DNA of 7,892 nt from Chloroflexota bacterium (GCA_021788565.1 JAJYKO010000182.1:660-8551), one strand, 5' to 3'. Positions 1-6,545 are shown, counted from the stretch's first letter. Translations and numbers: made by a program. The notes: generated from the letters alone by a model not told the origin.

Positions 1-1989
1 CTAGCGGTGGGCTATGTCGGCTACCAGCGTTATCTGGCGGCCACCCACACCACGACGGTGGTTCAGACTGCGAACGCGCGGGTCGGCTCCCTGGTCTCCA
101 CCGTCACAGCAACCGGCAGCGTCATCGCCACCAAGCAGGTTCAGCTGGGCTTCTCGGCCAGCAGCACTGCTAGCGGCAAACTCACTAACATCTACGTCAA
201 CGTCGGGAACAACGTTAAAGCCGGCCAACCGCTCGCCCAGATCGACACTCAGCAGCTTCAGAACCAGGTAAATCAGGCGCAGACTAACCTCCAAACTGCC
301 CAGACCAACCTCCAAAAGCTGCAGACCGGGGCCACCCCGCAGGCTCGAGCAGCGGCCCAGGCCGCCTACAACTCGGCGCTGGCGAACTACCAGCAGGTCG
401 CCGCTGGGGTCACGGGCGCCGCGCTGGCCGCGGATCAGAGCGCCGTCCAGCAGGCCCAGGCCAACCTCCAGTCTGCTCAGGCCAAGCTGCAGGCTGCTAA
501 GAACCCATACACCGCCGCACAGGTCGCCGCCGCCCAGACCGCCGTCCAGCAGGCCCAGGCGGGGGTGACCTCAGCCCAGGCCAAGCTGCAGGCAGCGCAA
601 CAACCGTACACCACTGCACAGCTTGCCGCGGCTCAGTCAGCTGTGGACTCAGCGACGGCAACCCTTAAGAGTGCCCAGGCAAACCTGGCACAGACTCAGG
701 CCGGCGCCACACCCGCGGCGATCGCGCAACAGCAGGCCGCTGTAGACCAGGCCCAGGCCAACCTTATTTCCGCTCAGGACAAGTACCAGCAGTACCAGAA
801 CGGCAATACCAAGGCCTCCGGATACACCAGTAACTCGGATGCTGCGCAGGCAGTACAGGCCGCTGAGGACGCCTACAACGCCGCCGTGGCTCAGCTTCAG
901 TCGCTGCAAACCCCGACCGCGGCCGCTCTTCAGTCAGCCCAGAGTGCCGTCGCCACAGCTCAGGCCAACTACAACTCGGCCGTGGCCCAGCTCAACCTGG
1001 AGAAGGCCGGCCCACTGCCCACAGACCTAACACAGGCCCAGGCCGCACTGAATCAGGCGCAGGCGACCCTCACTTCGGCCCAGGCCAACTACGCCAATAT
1101 TCAGGCAGGCCCACTGCCTACCGACGTCACCCAGGCCCAGGACGCCGTGAACCAGGCGCAGGCAACCCTGTCTTCCGCGCAAGCCAAACTCGCGCAGGAC
1201 AATGCTGGCCCTCTGGCGGCGGACGTGGCAGCTGCGAAGAGCACGCTCGCTCAGGCCGCATCCAACCTGGCAGCGACGAATGGTCCTCCCCTCGCCACGG
1301 ACGTGGCCCTGGATCAGCAGCAGATCAGTCTGGCGCAGGCTGCTTTGAACCAGGCTAAGATCAACCTGGCCGATGCCACACTGACCGCTCCCTTCGCCGG
1401 AAGGATCGCCGCGGTCAATGCCAGCGTGGGGGAGCAGGTGGGCAATTCCCCGATAATCACGCTGGTCGACCCGAACGCGATGAGGATAGACGGCACGGTG
1501 GACGAGACCGACGTGGCCAAGGTAAAGGTGGGTCAGCCCGCTACAGTCACCTTCGACGCCCTGCCGGGTACGACCCTGAACACTAACGTCATCGCCATCT
1601 CGCCCTCGGGCACCGCGAGCCAGGGAGTGGTGAGCTATCTGGTATCGGTTAGCGTGCCCAAGCCACCGTCGGGTCTAGCTGCCGGAATGACCGCCACCGT
1701 TACGATCCAGACGGCGCGGCAGAACAACGTTCTGCTGCTCCCGCTGCGCGCCGTTACCACTCGTGGCCAGACCAGTACCGTGGAGGTGCTGCCGGCCGGA
1801 AAGGGCGCCAAGCCGGAGGTGAAGCAGGTTCAGATCGGCGCTCAGAACGGCACAGACGTGGTGATTACGTCAGGACTGAACCCTGGTGAGCAGGTGATCA
1901 TCCCGACAACATCTACCGGGACGACGGGCGGACCGGGTGGCCGCGGTGGAGTCTTCATCGGCGGCGGCCCCCGCGGCTTCGGCGGCTAA
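1..1989 (+). CDS. HlyD/MacA-type membrane-fusion (periplasmic adaptor) protein, 5' end missing
   Basis: This is an adaptor subunit that links an inner-membrane pump (ABC or RND type) to export across the envelope. The frame is open at base 1, so the start and most of the N-terminal membrane anchor lie outside the window; the first visible residues (LAVGYVGYQRYL) look like the end of that anchor. Domains in order: the first lipoyl half-motif at about 166-246 (GKLTNIYVNVGNNVKAGQPL), a very long Ala/Gln-rich helical region at about 247-1377, the second lipoyl half at about 1381-1476 (LTAPFAGRIAAVNASVGEQV), a beta-barrel at about 1477-1715, and a membrane-proximal domain to about 1900. A Gly-rich tail (TGGPGGRGG) precedes the TAA stop. 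At 662 residues or more it is much longer than the usual 350-450. The excess lies in the helical region, which is built from about 33-residue units separated by Gly/Pro turns. Its pump partner is probably encoded to the left. The substrate cannot be inferred. Confidence 0.9.
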   Translation, partial: LAVGYVGYQRYLAATHTTTVVQTANARVGSLVSTVTATGSVIATKQVQLGFSASSTASGKLTNIYVNVGNNVKAGQPLAQIDTQQLQNQVNQAQTNLQTAQTNLQKLQTGATPQARAAAQAAYNSALANYQQVAAGVTGAALAADQSAVQQAQANLQSAQAKLQAAKNPYTAAQVAAAQTAVQQAQAGVTSAQAKLQAAQQPYTTAQLAAAQSAVDSATATLKSAQANLAQTQAGATPAAIAQQQAAVDQAQANLISAQDKYQQYQNGNTKASGYTSNSDAAQAVQAAEDAYNAAVAQLQSLQTPTAAALQSAQSAVATAQANYNSAVAQLNLEKAGPLPTDLTQAQAALNQAQATLTSAQANYANIQAGPLPTDVTQAQDAVNQAQATLSSAQAKLAQDNAGPLAADVAAAKSTLAQAASNLAATNGPPLATDVALDQQQISLAQAALNQAKINLADATLTAPFAGRIAAVNASVGEQVGNSPIITLVDPNAMRIDGTVDETDVAKVKVGQPATVTFDALPGTTLNTNVIAISPSGTASQGVVSYLVSVSVPKPPSGLAAGMTATVTIQTARQNNVLLLPLRAVTTRGQTSTVEVLPAGKGAKPEVKQVQIGAQNGTDVVITSGLNPGEQVIIPTTSTGTTGGPGGRGGVFIGGGPRGFGG

Positions 1990-2002
1990 GGGCAGTTTTA
2001 TG

Positions 2003-2059
2003 CGGGTTGGGGACAAGCCGTCCTCCTGGAAGCCAGGAGCCGGCCTGTCCTCAACGCCG
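2003..2059. terminator. Long hairpin just after the adaptor gene, possible terminator
   Basis: A near-perfect inverted repeat starts 14 bases past the adaptor stop codon. The arms pair as GTTG/CAAC, GGACA/TGTCC, GCCG/CGGC and CTCCTGG/CCAGGAG around a three-base AAG loop. The interruptions are a G-T pair (2010/2051), an A-C mismatch (2016/2045) and a small bulge at 2021-2022/2040. Three more pairs (2003-2005 with 2057-2059) can form at the base across a bulged base. It lies between convergent genes, where a terminator is expected. No T-tract follows on either strand, so it is not a classical intrinsic terminator and could instead be a palindromic repeat. Confidence 0.5.
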
Positions 2060-2074
2060 GCGGTCGATTGGGCC

Positions 2075-2133
2075 ACCCTCTCCCGCTGGGAGAGGCGCGA
2101 CGCGGCGACCAGCTAGCGTCGCGGGGTGAGGGT
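2075..2133. repeat. Compound palindromic element, REP-like dispersed repeat
   Basis: Two perfect hairpins stand side by side. One is CCTCTCCC / GGGAGAGG (2077-2084 and 2088-2095) with a three-base loop. The other is CGCGACGC / GCGTCGCG (2096-2103 and 2116-2123) with a 12-base loop. Both are enclosed by ACCCTC (2075-2080) and GAGGGT (2128-2133), which are also complementary. The CCCTCTCCC...GGGAGAGG...GGTGAGGG layout resembles widespread intergenic palindromic repeats that occur in many copies in some bacterial genomes. That resemblance is from memory. Only one copy is present here, so dispersal cannot be shown. Confidence 0.5.
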
Positions 2134-2145
2134 CGTCCTCTTCGT

Positions 2146-3162
2146 CTATGGCAGCCTGCTGAACCACAGTAGCGAGAGAGCTCCGGCGACGAGCATAAAC
2201 CCGGCAGCCACGCCGGTAAACCCAGCCGTAAGCTCGGTCTGCTCCGACTTAACAACCAGGTGCGTGCTCAGGCTTTTGTAGATCTCCCGCAAGTTGGTCT
2301 CGTTGTCCGCCTTGTAGTAAGTTCCGTCCGTCTCCTGCGCAATCCGCTTCAGAGTGGCCTCGTCCAGACGCACGCGAGCCGACATTCCCCCGAGCCTCAG
2401 GATAACCCCATTTGGATCGCCCACTCCAACCGTGAATATGCGCACTCCGCGATCGGCCGCTTCCTGAGCGGCATCCAACGGTGAAGGACCGATATTGCTG
2501 GCCCCATCGCTTAACAGGACAATGACCGCCGGCGCGTAGGTACCCCGCGGCACCGGCGTCGGCGTGGGTGTCGGTTCGGGCGCCGCGAGAGAGTCGGTCT
2601 GCGAGGGGGTCGGCGTGGCACCGGGCTGATCGAAGATTGCCGACAACGACGTGAGAATGCCGCTTCCGATTGCGGTTGACCGCTGCGGAGTGAGACGGTC
2701 GATCGCCGCCAGCACGTCGTCGCGTTTCGTGGTCGGCGCCTGCACTATGGAGGCAGTCGTGCTGAACGAGACGACCCCGATGCGGACGTTAGGGGGCTGG
2801 CCCTGCACGAACGCCCGCGCCGCGGCTTTCGCCGCCTCGATTCGGTTCGGCTTCAGGTCGTCCGCCCTCATGCTTCCCGACACGTCGATGGTGAGGATCA
2901 CCGTCCCCTCTTCCGATGGCAGCATCACATCCGCGACCGGTCGCGCCATCGCGATTATCATGGTCGCCAGCCCCACGAGAAACAGGATGGGCGGGATGTG
3001 ACGCCGGATGCCGGGGCCACGTCCGACCGCGTCCCTGAGCAGGGAGAGGCTGGCATATCGCAGCGCGTATCTCTGCCTCCGTCGCTGAATCAGAACGTAG
3101 ACCAGGATGTACAGAGGCACGACGAGCAGCGCCCACAGCATCTGAACCCAGAGAAACGACAT
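2146..3162 (-). CDS. Membrane-anchored VWA-domain protein, BatA-like
   Basis: This 338-residue protein has the BatA/BatB plan: membrane segments at about 5-25 and 57-73, a von Willebrand factor A domain from about 87 to 300, and a final helix at about 313-335. The metal site (MIDAS) looks complete, with DVSGS at D93/S95/S97, a probable Thr at T163 and Asp in LLSDG at D219. It should therefore bind a divalent metal and a partner protein. The VWA domain faces the periplasm or cell exterior in the usual BatA model. A low-complexity Pro-Thr-rich insert (about 178-209) sits within the VWA domain between the T163 region and the D219 strand. The ATG start is supported by a purine-rich stretch just upstream (GGGGTGAGGT). 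The gene lies 28 bases after the DUF58 gene and is the last of its operon. Proteins of this type partner MoxR ATPases. The actual target here is unknown. Confidence 0.88.
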   Translation of the reverse strand: MSFLWVQMLWALLVVPLYILVYVLIQRRRQRYALRYASLSLLRDAVGRGPGIRRHIPPILFLVGLATMIIAMARPVADVMLPSEEGTVILTIDVSGSMRADDLKPNRIEAAKAAARAFVQGQPPNVRIGVVSFSTTASIVQAPTTKRDDVLAAIDRLTPQRSTAIGSGILTSLSAIFDQPGATPTPSQTDSLAAPEPTPTPTPVPRGTYAPAVIVLLSDGASNIGPSPLDAAQEAADRGVRIFTVGVGDPNGVILRLGGMSARVRLDEATLKRIAQETDGTYYKADNETNLREIYKSLSTHLVVKSEQTELTAGFTGVAAGFMLVAGALSLLWFSRLP

Positions 3163-3190
3163 ACCTCACCCCAATCGTGCGGCCGAGCCG

Positions 3191-4138
3191 CTACCTTGCC
3201 GATCGCAAGGCAGCGTTCCCCCCGGTCCGCGGGCTCGGAGAGACCACCAGCGTCTTCCGCTGCTGTTTGCGGAGCGCCGCAAACAGCACAATCTCCTTCA
3301 CGAGGTCGTCCTCAGTGGAAATGCTCAGAACGTCGACGCCGGCGCGGCCGAAGATCGCGTTCAGGTCGCGCACACGCCGGCGACCGCCCTCGGCGAACCT
3401 CTCCCTGAACCGTCGGTCGTGCGTGTCGACATAAAGTTGCTCCCCTGTCTCGGCATCCTCCAGCACCAGGGGGCCGACGTCTGGCAACTCCGCCTCGCGG
3501 GGGTCTGACAACCGAACCGCCATGACTTCGTGGCGCTGAGCCAGAAAGCGGAGCGGCCTGTCCCAACCGGGCGCGCTGATGAAATCAGAGATGATGAAGA
3601 CGAGAGACCGCCGCCGAAGAATGCGAACCGCGGTGTCCAGCAGCGGTCCCAGGTCAGTCGGGAGTGCGCGCCTCAGTTGTGGCCGATTCTGCAAATCGTC
3701 GATCAAGCGCAGTACCTGGGGCCTGCCCCCCTGCGCGGGAACCACGCGATCGACTCCACTCGTATAAAAGACCGCGCCAACGCGGTTGCCGTGCCGCGTC
3801 AAAACGCGCGCCAGCATGGCTACGAAATCGATCAGCAGCGCGCGTTTGACCGTCTGTACGGTTCCGAAGTCCACGGATGGGCTGAGATCGAGCAGGAACC
3901 AGGCCGTTACCTCACGGTCCTCCATGAACTCACGCACGTACGGCGTCTGGGTGCGCGCGGTGACATTCCAGTCGATGCGGCGAACGTCGTCGCCGAACTG
4001 GTATTCGCGCAGGTCGGCGAGATCGAGACCGAACCCACGAAACAGCGTCCGGTAGTCGCCCTGAAGAAGGCCATCCAGGCGCCGGATCACGGTCCAGTCG
4101 AGGCGTCGCAGGACGCTTTCAGGATCCTGTGGCGGCAT
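3191..4138 (-). CDS. DUF58 domain protein of the MoxR-associated module
   Basis: This 315-residue soluble protein carries the DUF58 signature REYQFGDDVRRIDWN at about residues 44-58, followed by ARTQTPYVREF and a VWA-like fold. A DxSxS motif (DLSPS; D84, S86, S88), a Thr at about 161 (PTDLG) and an Asp at about 185 (IISDF) match the metal-binding positions of VWA domains, so the site appears intact. The ATG at 4138 is chosen because the conserved N-terminus (ESVLRRLDWTVIRRLDGLLQG) begins just after it. A TTG at 4195 in the same frame would add 19 residues and a 77-base overlap with moxR. No clear Shine-Dalgarno precedes the ATG. With a 20-base overlap with the end of moxR, translation is probably coupled. 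Proteins of this family act with MoxR ATPases and VWA membrane proteins. The molecular role is poorly defined. Confidence 0.9.
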   Translation of the reverse strand: MPPQDPESVLRRLDWTVIRRLDGLLQGDYRTLFRGFGLDLADLREYQFGDDVRRIDWNVTARTQTPYVREFMEDREVTAWFLLDLSPSVDFGTVQTVKRALLIDFVAMLARVLTRHGNRVGAVFYTSGVDRVVPAQGGRPQVLRLIDDLQNRPQLRRALPTDLGPLLDTAVRILRRRSLVFIISDFISAPGWDRPLRFLAQRHEVMAVRLSDPREAELPDVGPLVLEDAETGEQLYVDTHDRRFRERFAEGGRRRVRDLNAIFGRAGVDVLSISTEDDLVKEIVLFAALRKQQRKTLVVSPSPRTGGNAALRSAR

Positions 4139-5135
4139 CTGCGTGTATCTGAAGAAGCTGGGACGGTGGCGCAATGTACTCCAGTACTCGGCCAAGGATC
4201 ATGTCGCTGCTGACGCCATCGGAAAGGGCCTCGTACGAGAGGACAAGGCGGTGCCGCATCACGTCCAGCGCCATGTCGGTGACGTCCTGCGGGACCACAT
4301 ACCGGCGTCCACGCACGAACGCGAGGGATCGCGCGCCTAATATCAGATTGATCGACGCGCGGGGGCTGGCTCCGTACAGAATGTACTTGTCGATGTCCGG
4401 AACTCCAAGTTCCTCCGGCTTGCGTGTTGCGCTCGCCAATCGCACTGCGTATTGAATCAGCGCGGGGTCCACGTAAACCCTCTCCACCTCCCGTCTCAGT
4501 CCGGCTAGCTGTTCCACGTCCACGACCGCGTTGACTGGAGTTGTGGAGCCCGCCATTCGCTCGACTATGACGAACTCCTCGGTCTCGCTCGGATAGTCGA
4601 CGACCACTTTCATCATGAAGCGGTCCACCTGTGCCTCGGGTAAAGGGTATGTGCCCTCGGTTTCGATGGGATTCTGCGTCGCCATCACGAGAAACGGTTC
4701 GGGCACCCTGTGGGTTTCGCCGCCGATGGTGACCTGGCGCTCCTGCATAACCTCCAGGAGCGCACTCTGCACCTTCGCCGGTGCACGGTTGATCTCGTCT
4801 GCGAGTAGGAGATTGGTGAACACCGGCCCGAGGGAGGTGGTGAATTCGCCCATCTTCTGGTTGTATATCCGCGTGCCAACCAGGTCCGCGGGAACGAGGT
4901 CGGGTGTGAATTGAATCCGCCTGAACGTGCCGTTGATTGCTTCCGCCAGTGTCTTGATGGTCAGAGTCTTTGCCAGACCTGGAACGCCCTCCACCAGAAG
5001 ATGGCCCTCCGACAGTATGGCGATCAGCACCCGCTCCAGCAGGTGATCCTGCCCGACGATGACCTTCTTCACCTCGTACAGAATCTGCTCCATCAAGAGG
5101 GCTTCTTCCGTTCTCTCCGCTACCTCTTCAAACAT
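4119..5135 (-). CDS. MoxR-family AAA+ ATPase
   Basis: A 338-residue AAA+ ATPase of the MoxR group, thought to act as a chaperone that activates or remodels VWA-type partners. Visible motifs (numbered from this ATG) are Walker A GVPGLAKT with K56/T57, Walker B LLLADEINRAP with D113/E114, sensor 1 ATQNP with N155, and the downstream GASPRAS segment typical of sensor 2. Length and motif order are normal for the family. The ATG at 5135 is preferred over the in-frame GTG at 5141: the sequence GGAGAGG (5147 down to 5141) sits five bases before the ATG but runs into the GTG. The gene overlaps the DUF58 start by 20 bases, so the two are almost certainly co-transcribed. The nucleotide-binding site appears catalytically complete. 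Confidence 0.94.
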   Translation of the reverse strand: MFEEVAERTEEALLMEQILYEVKKVIVGQDHLLERVLIAILSEGHLLVEGVPGLAKTLTIKTLAEAINGTFRRIQFTPDLVPADLVGTRIYNQKMGEFTTSLGPVFTNLLLADEINRAPAKVQSALLEVMQERQVTIGGETHRVPEPFLVMATQNPIETEGTYPLPEAQVDRFMMKVVVDYPSETEEFVIVERMAGSTTPVNAVVDVEQLAGLRREVERVYVDPALIQYAVRLASATRKPEELGVPDIDKYILYGASPRASINLILGARSLAFVRGRRYVVPQDVTDMALDVMRHRLVLSYEALSDGVSSDMILGRVLEYIAPPSQLLQIHADAATGS

Positions 5136-5140
5136 CTGCA

Positions 5141-5147
5141 CCTCTCC
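5141..5147 (-). promoter_or_regulatory. Shine-Dalgarno that decides the moxR start
   Basis: GGAGAGG on the minus strand lies five bases from the ATG at 5135. It overlaps the first base of the alternative GTG at 5141, which makes that upstream start unlikely. Confidence 0.7.
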
Positions 5148-5160
5148 ACAGGACCTGGCG

Positions 5161-5196
5161 TTCAGGCCACGGTTAGGCTTTTCAACCGCGCCTGAA
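5161..5196 (-). other. Intercistronic hairpin between the protease and moxR genes
   Basis: Five bases after the protease stop codon the minus-strand transcript can form TTCAGG/CCTGAA plus CGCGGTT/AACCGTG, a 13-pair stem with a one-base bulge and a nine-base loop. One pair is G-U in the minus-strand RNA but A-C on the plus strand, which fits a minus-strand RNA structure. No T-tract follows, so it is more likely a processing, stability or weak attenuation element than a full terminator. Confidence 0.45.
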
Positions 5197-5200
5197 GCTG

Positions 5201-6085
5201 CTAATACGGCGACGTACCCAGCGCCGACGCCGCTGTCTCTATGGGCACGGCGAACCCGATGCCGATGAAGACGTCCTGCCCGGTTGGGTTCATCAAGCCC
5301 GTGACGATGCCAACCACTTCGCCGTTGCGATCCAGCAGCGGCCCTCCCGAGTTGCCTGGGTTAACCGCTGCGTCGAACTGAATTAGGTCCCTCAGCTTCT
5401 GCCCCGTGGGAGACGTGAAGCTCCGCCCCAGCCCGGAAACGACTCCAGCCGTGAGGGAATTGCTGACGCCGAAGGGATTTCCCACCGCGACGACCTCATC
5501 TCCCACGTGCAGGTCCCCAGCACTTGCCATGGTTGCTGGCGTCAGGTCATCGGGAACGACGGTGGGGCGCAGAACGGCGAGGTCGTTTTCAGGCTGCGCG
5601 ACCGCTACCGTAGCATCGGATTCGGTTCCGTCCGAGAAGCGGACCCGTATCGCCGTGGAGCCTTGGACGATGTGCAAACTGGTCAGGATTGAGCCATCCC
5701 GGCTTATCACCACGCCTGTGCCAACCGCGACCCCGCCGCTCGGGCCAGCCGGGGAACCCGTGGCGCTGACACGCACGAGCGATGGACGGATGGTCTCGTA
5801 CGCCTGCGACTCATACGACGGAGCGGGGGTGGCCGAAGCCATAGCGCGACCGACGGCCGCATTGATGTCGCGCTGAGTCAACTGACGAGGCGGCGGGTTG
5901 GCCGCATTGAACAGGAGAACCGCGGCGAACGCCGCCACCACGCCGATGGCGACGAGAAGAAGGTCGTCAAGGCGGGCGCGCAGCCGTCTCAGCCGTTGGC
6001 GCACGACCGCCAGCCGGGAAGGCGGCGGCTCGGGTTCTGGCGTAGCCTGCCGACGGGCAGGCGGGAAAGGCGCACTCTGCCGCAT
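5201..6085 (-). CDS. Membrane-anchored trypsin-like serine protease (S1C, HtrA-like, no PDZ)
   Basis: This 294-residue protein has a charged Pro- and Arg-rich cytoplasmic N-terminus (1-40), one membrane helix (about 42-62), a short linker, and a trypsin-like domain from about 95 to the end. The catalytic triad is complete: H138 in LTSLHIV, D168 in ENDLAVL and S246 in NPGNSGGPL. The oxyanion-loop context and GNPFG match the HtrA/DegP group. The protein ends soon after the FAVPIE motif, where HtrA proteins usually continue into PDZ domains, so it is a PDZ-less form with no visible substrate-sensing domain. The catalytic domain should sit outside the cytoplasmic membrane. The ATG at 6085 has only a distant GAGGG upstream. 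It is the first of four minus-strand genes, 65 bases before moxR. Envelope protein quality control or signalling proteolysis is the likely role; the substrate is unknown. Confidence 0.9.
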   Translation of the reverse strand: MRQSAPFPPARRQATPEPEPPPSRLAVVRQRLRRLRARLDDLLLVAIGVVAAFAAVLLFNAANPPPRQLTQRDINAAVGRAMASATPAPSYESQAYETIRPSLVRVSATGSPAGPSGGVAVGTGVVISRDGSILTSLHIVQGSTAIRVRFSDGTESDATVAVAQPENDLAVLRPTVVPDDLTPATMASAGDLHVGDEVVAVGNPFGVSNSLTAGVVSGLGRSFTSPTGQKLRDLIQFDAAVNPGNSGGPLLDRNGEVVGIVTGLMNPTGQDVFIGIGFAVPIETAASALGTSPY

Positions 6086-6140
6086 GTCGTACTGCCAACC
6101 CTCAGCGCGTCTCGCAACTATTCCGGAGCCGCTTCAACTA

Positions 6141-6169
6141 CTTATGGAGCAAGGTTCAAGCCACGCCAA
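6141..6169 (-). promoter_or_regulatory. Weak candidate promoter for the protease-moxR operon
   Basis: On the minus strand TTGGCG (6169-6164) and CATAAG (6146-6141) are separated by 17 bases. Each matches four of six positions of the sigma-70 type -35 and -10 boxes. It lies 56 bases before the protease ATG. A match of this quality is common by chance. Confidence 0.3.
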
Positions 6170-6392
6170 CGAGCGGCCGGCATGGATCAGCGTTGGGGTC
6201 GCAGTGCCGCTGAGGGCTCGGGAGGACGATGGGAGGGCGAATGCCCTTCGGGCCTTGGCGCCACGCTACTCGCTACCGCCAAGTCCTGCTGAGCCGCCAG
6301 TTTCCTACCGACCGACGTGGCGGCTCGCCGGGACGTGCCTAGCGCGTATCCCCCACCATATTGAGCGCCCGACCCCTCGGGGCCGGGCGCTC
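6166..6392. other. Intergenic stretch with a series of hairpins, possible structured RNA
   Basis: The divergent gap between the protease and pfkA contains no convincing gene. It does contain consecutive inverted repeats: CCAACG/CGTTGG (6166-6196), alternative small stems AGGGC/GCCCT and GCCC/GGGC (6234-6253), CTTGGCG/CGCCAAG (6254-6283), a long stem 6283-6299/6318-6334, and GAGCGCCCG/CGGGCGCTC (6363-6392). The neighbouring stems at 6283 share one base. I do not recognise RNase P RNA, tmRNA, SRP RNA or a known riboswitch on either strand. It may be a non-coding RNA, leader structure or palindromic repeats. GC-rich DNA also produces stems by chance. Confidence 0.35.
6363..6392. terminator. GC-rich hairpin, possible terminator
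   Basis: A perfect nine-base inverted repeat (GAGCGCCCG / CGGGCGCTC) encloses an inner CCC/GGG stem. The only interruption, 6372/6383, is A-C on the plus strand and would be a G-U pair on the minus strand. The plus strand continues TCTCCTCTGC, a weakly pyrimidine-rich tail; the minus strand has no T-tract. It could end a short plus-strand RNA, shield pfkA from readthrough, or be a palindromic repeat. Confidence 0.4.
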
Positions 6393-6432
6393 TCCTCTGC
6401 ATGGCGTGTCTGCTTCACCTGCGGTGCCTTCC

Positions 6433-6461
6433 TTGAGTGACGGCCCGCCCCCGGCTACACT
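6433..6461 (+). promoter_or_regulatory. Candidate sigma-70 type promoter of pfkA
   Basis: TTGAGT (6433-6438) and TACACT (6456-6461) are spaced by exactly 17 bases, and each matches four of six consensus positions. Transcription would begin near 6468, giving a leader of about 78 bases before the pfkA ATG. It lies downstream of the hairpin at 6363-6392. Confidence 0.5.
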
Positions 6462-6535
6462 TATTGGAGAGAACGATTGAACATGACACAGGTTGTCGCA
6501 CGGGAACTATATTCCGACAGGTGCCAGCGGCGACC

Positions 6536-6541
6536 GGGAGG
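6536..6541 (+). promoter_or_regulatory. Shine-Dalgarno that decides the pfkA start
   Basis: GGGAGG lies four bases before the ATG at 6546, where the conserved phosphofructokinase N-terminus begins. This supports that start over TTG 6477 and ATG 6483 upstream in the same frame. Confidence 0.75.
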
Positions 6542-6545
6542 CATA

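Noticed and set aside
1..1030. Reverse-strand and other-frame open frames inside the adaptor gene (for example 1-315 and 649-909 minus)
   Set aside because: They arise from the repetitive Ala/Gln codons of the real gene, show no domain or ribosome site, and lie wholly within a well-supported coding sequence.
508..1284. Regularly spaced repeats that could suggest a CRISPR array or minisatellite
   Set aside because: The 99-base period is in frame, the units are divergent, and they translate to 33-residue helical repeats; there are no constant repeats with unique spacers.
4138..4195. TTG start at 4195 for the DUF58 protein
   Set aside because: It lengthens the overlap with moxR to 77 bases and adds residues before the conserved N-terminus; the ATG at 4138 fits the family better.
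3530..4213. A 227-residue plus-strand open frame opposite the DUF58 gene
   Set aside because: It is antisense to a gene with clear family motifs and has no recognisable domain, a typical shadow in GC-rich DNA.
6187..6402. Short minus-strand open frame in the divergent gap, and plus-strand frames at 5898-6440 and 5996-6292
   Set aside because: Composition is Arg/Pro/Ala-rich without motifs, there is no ribosome site, and the plus-strand frames run into the protease gene on the opposite strand.
6086..6545. Known riboswitch or housekeeping RNA (cobalamin, TPP, SAM, RNase P, tmRNA, SRP)
   Set aside because: None of their conserved core sequences was found on either strand.
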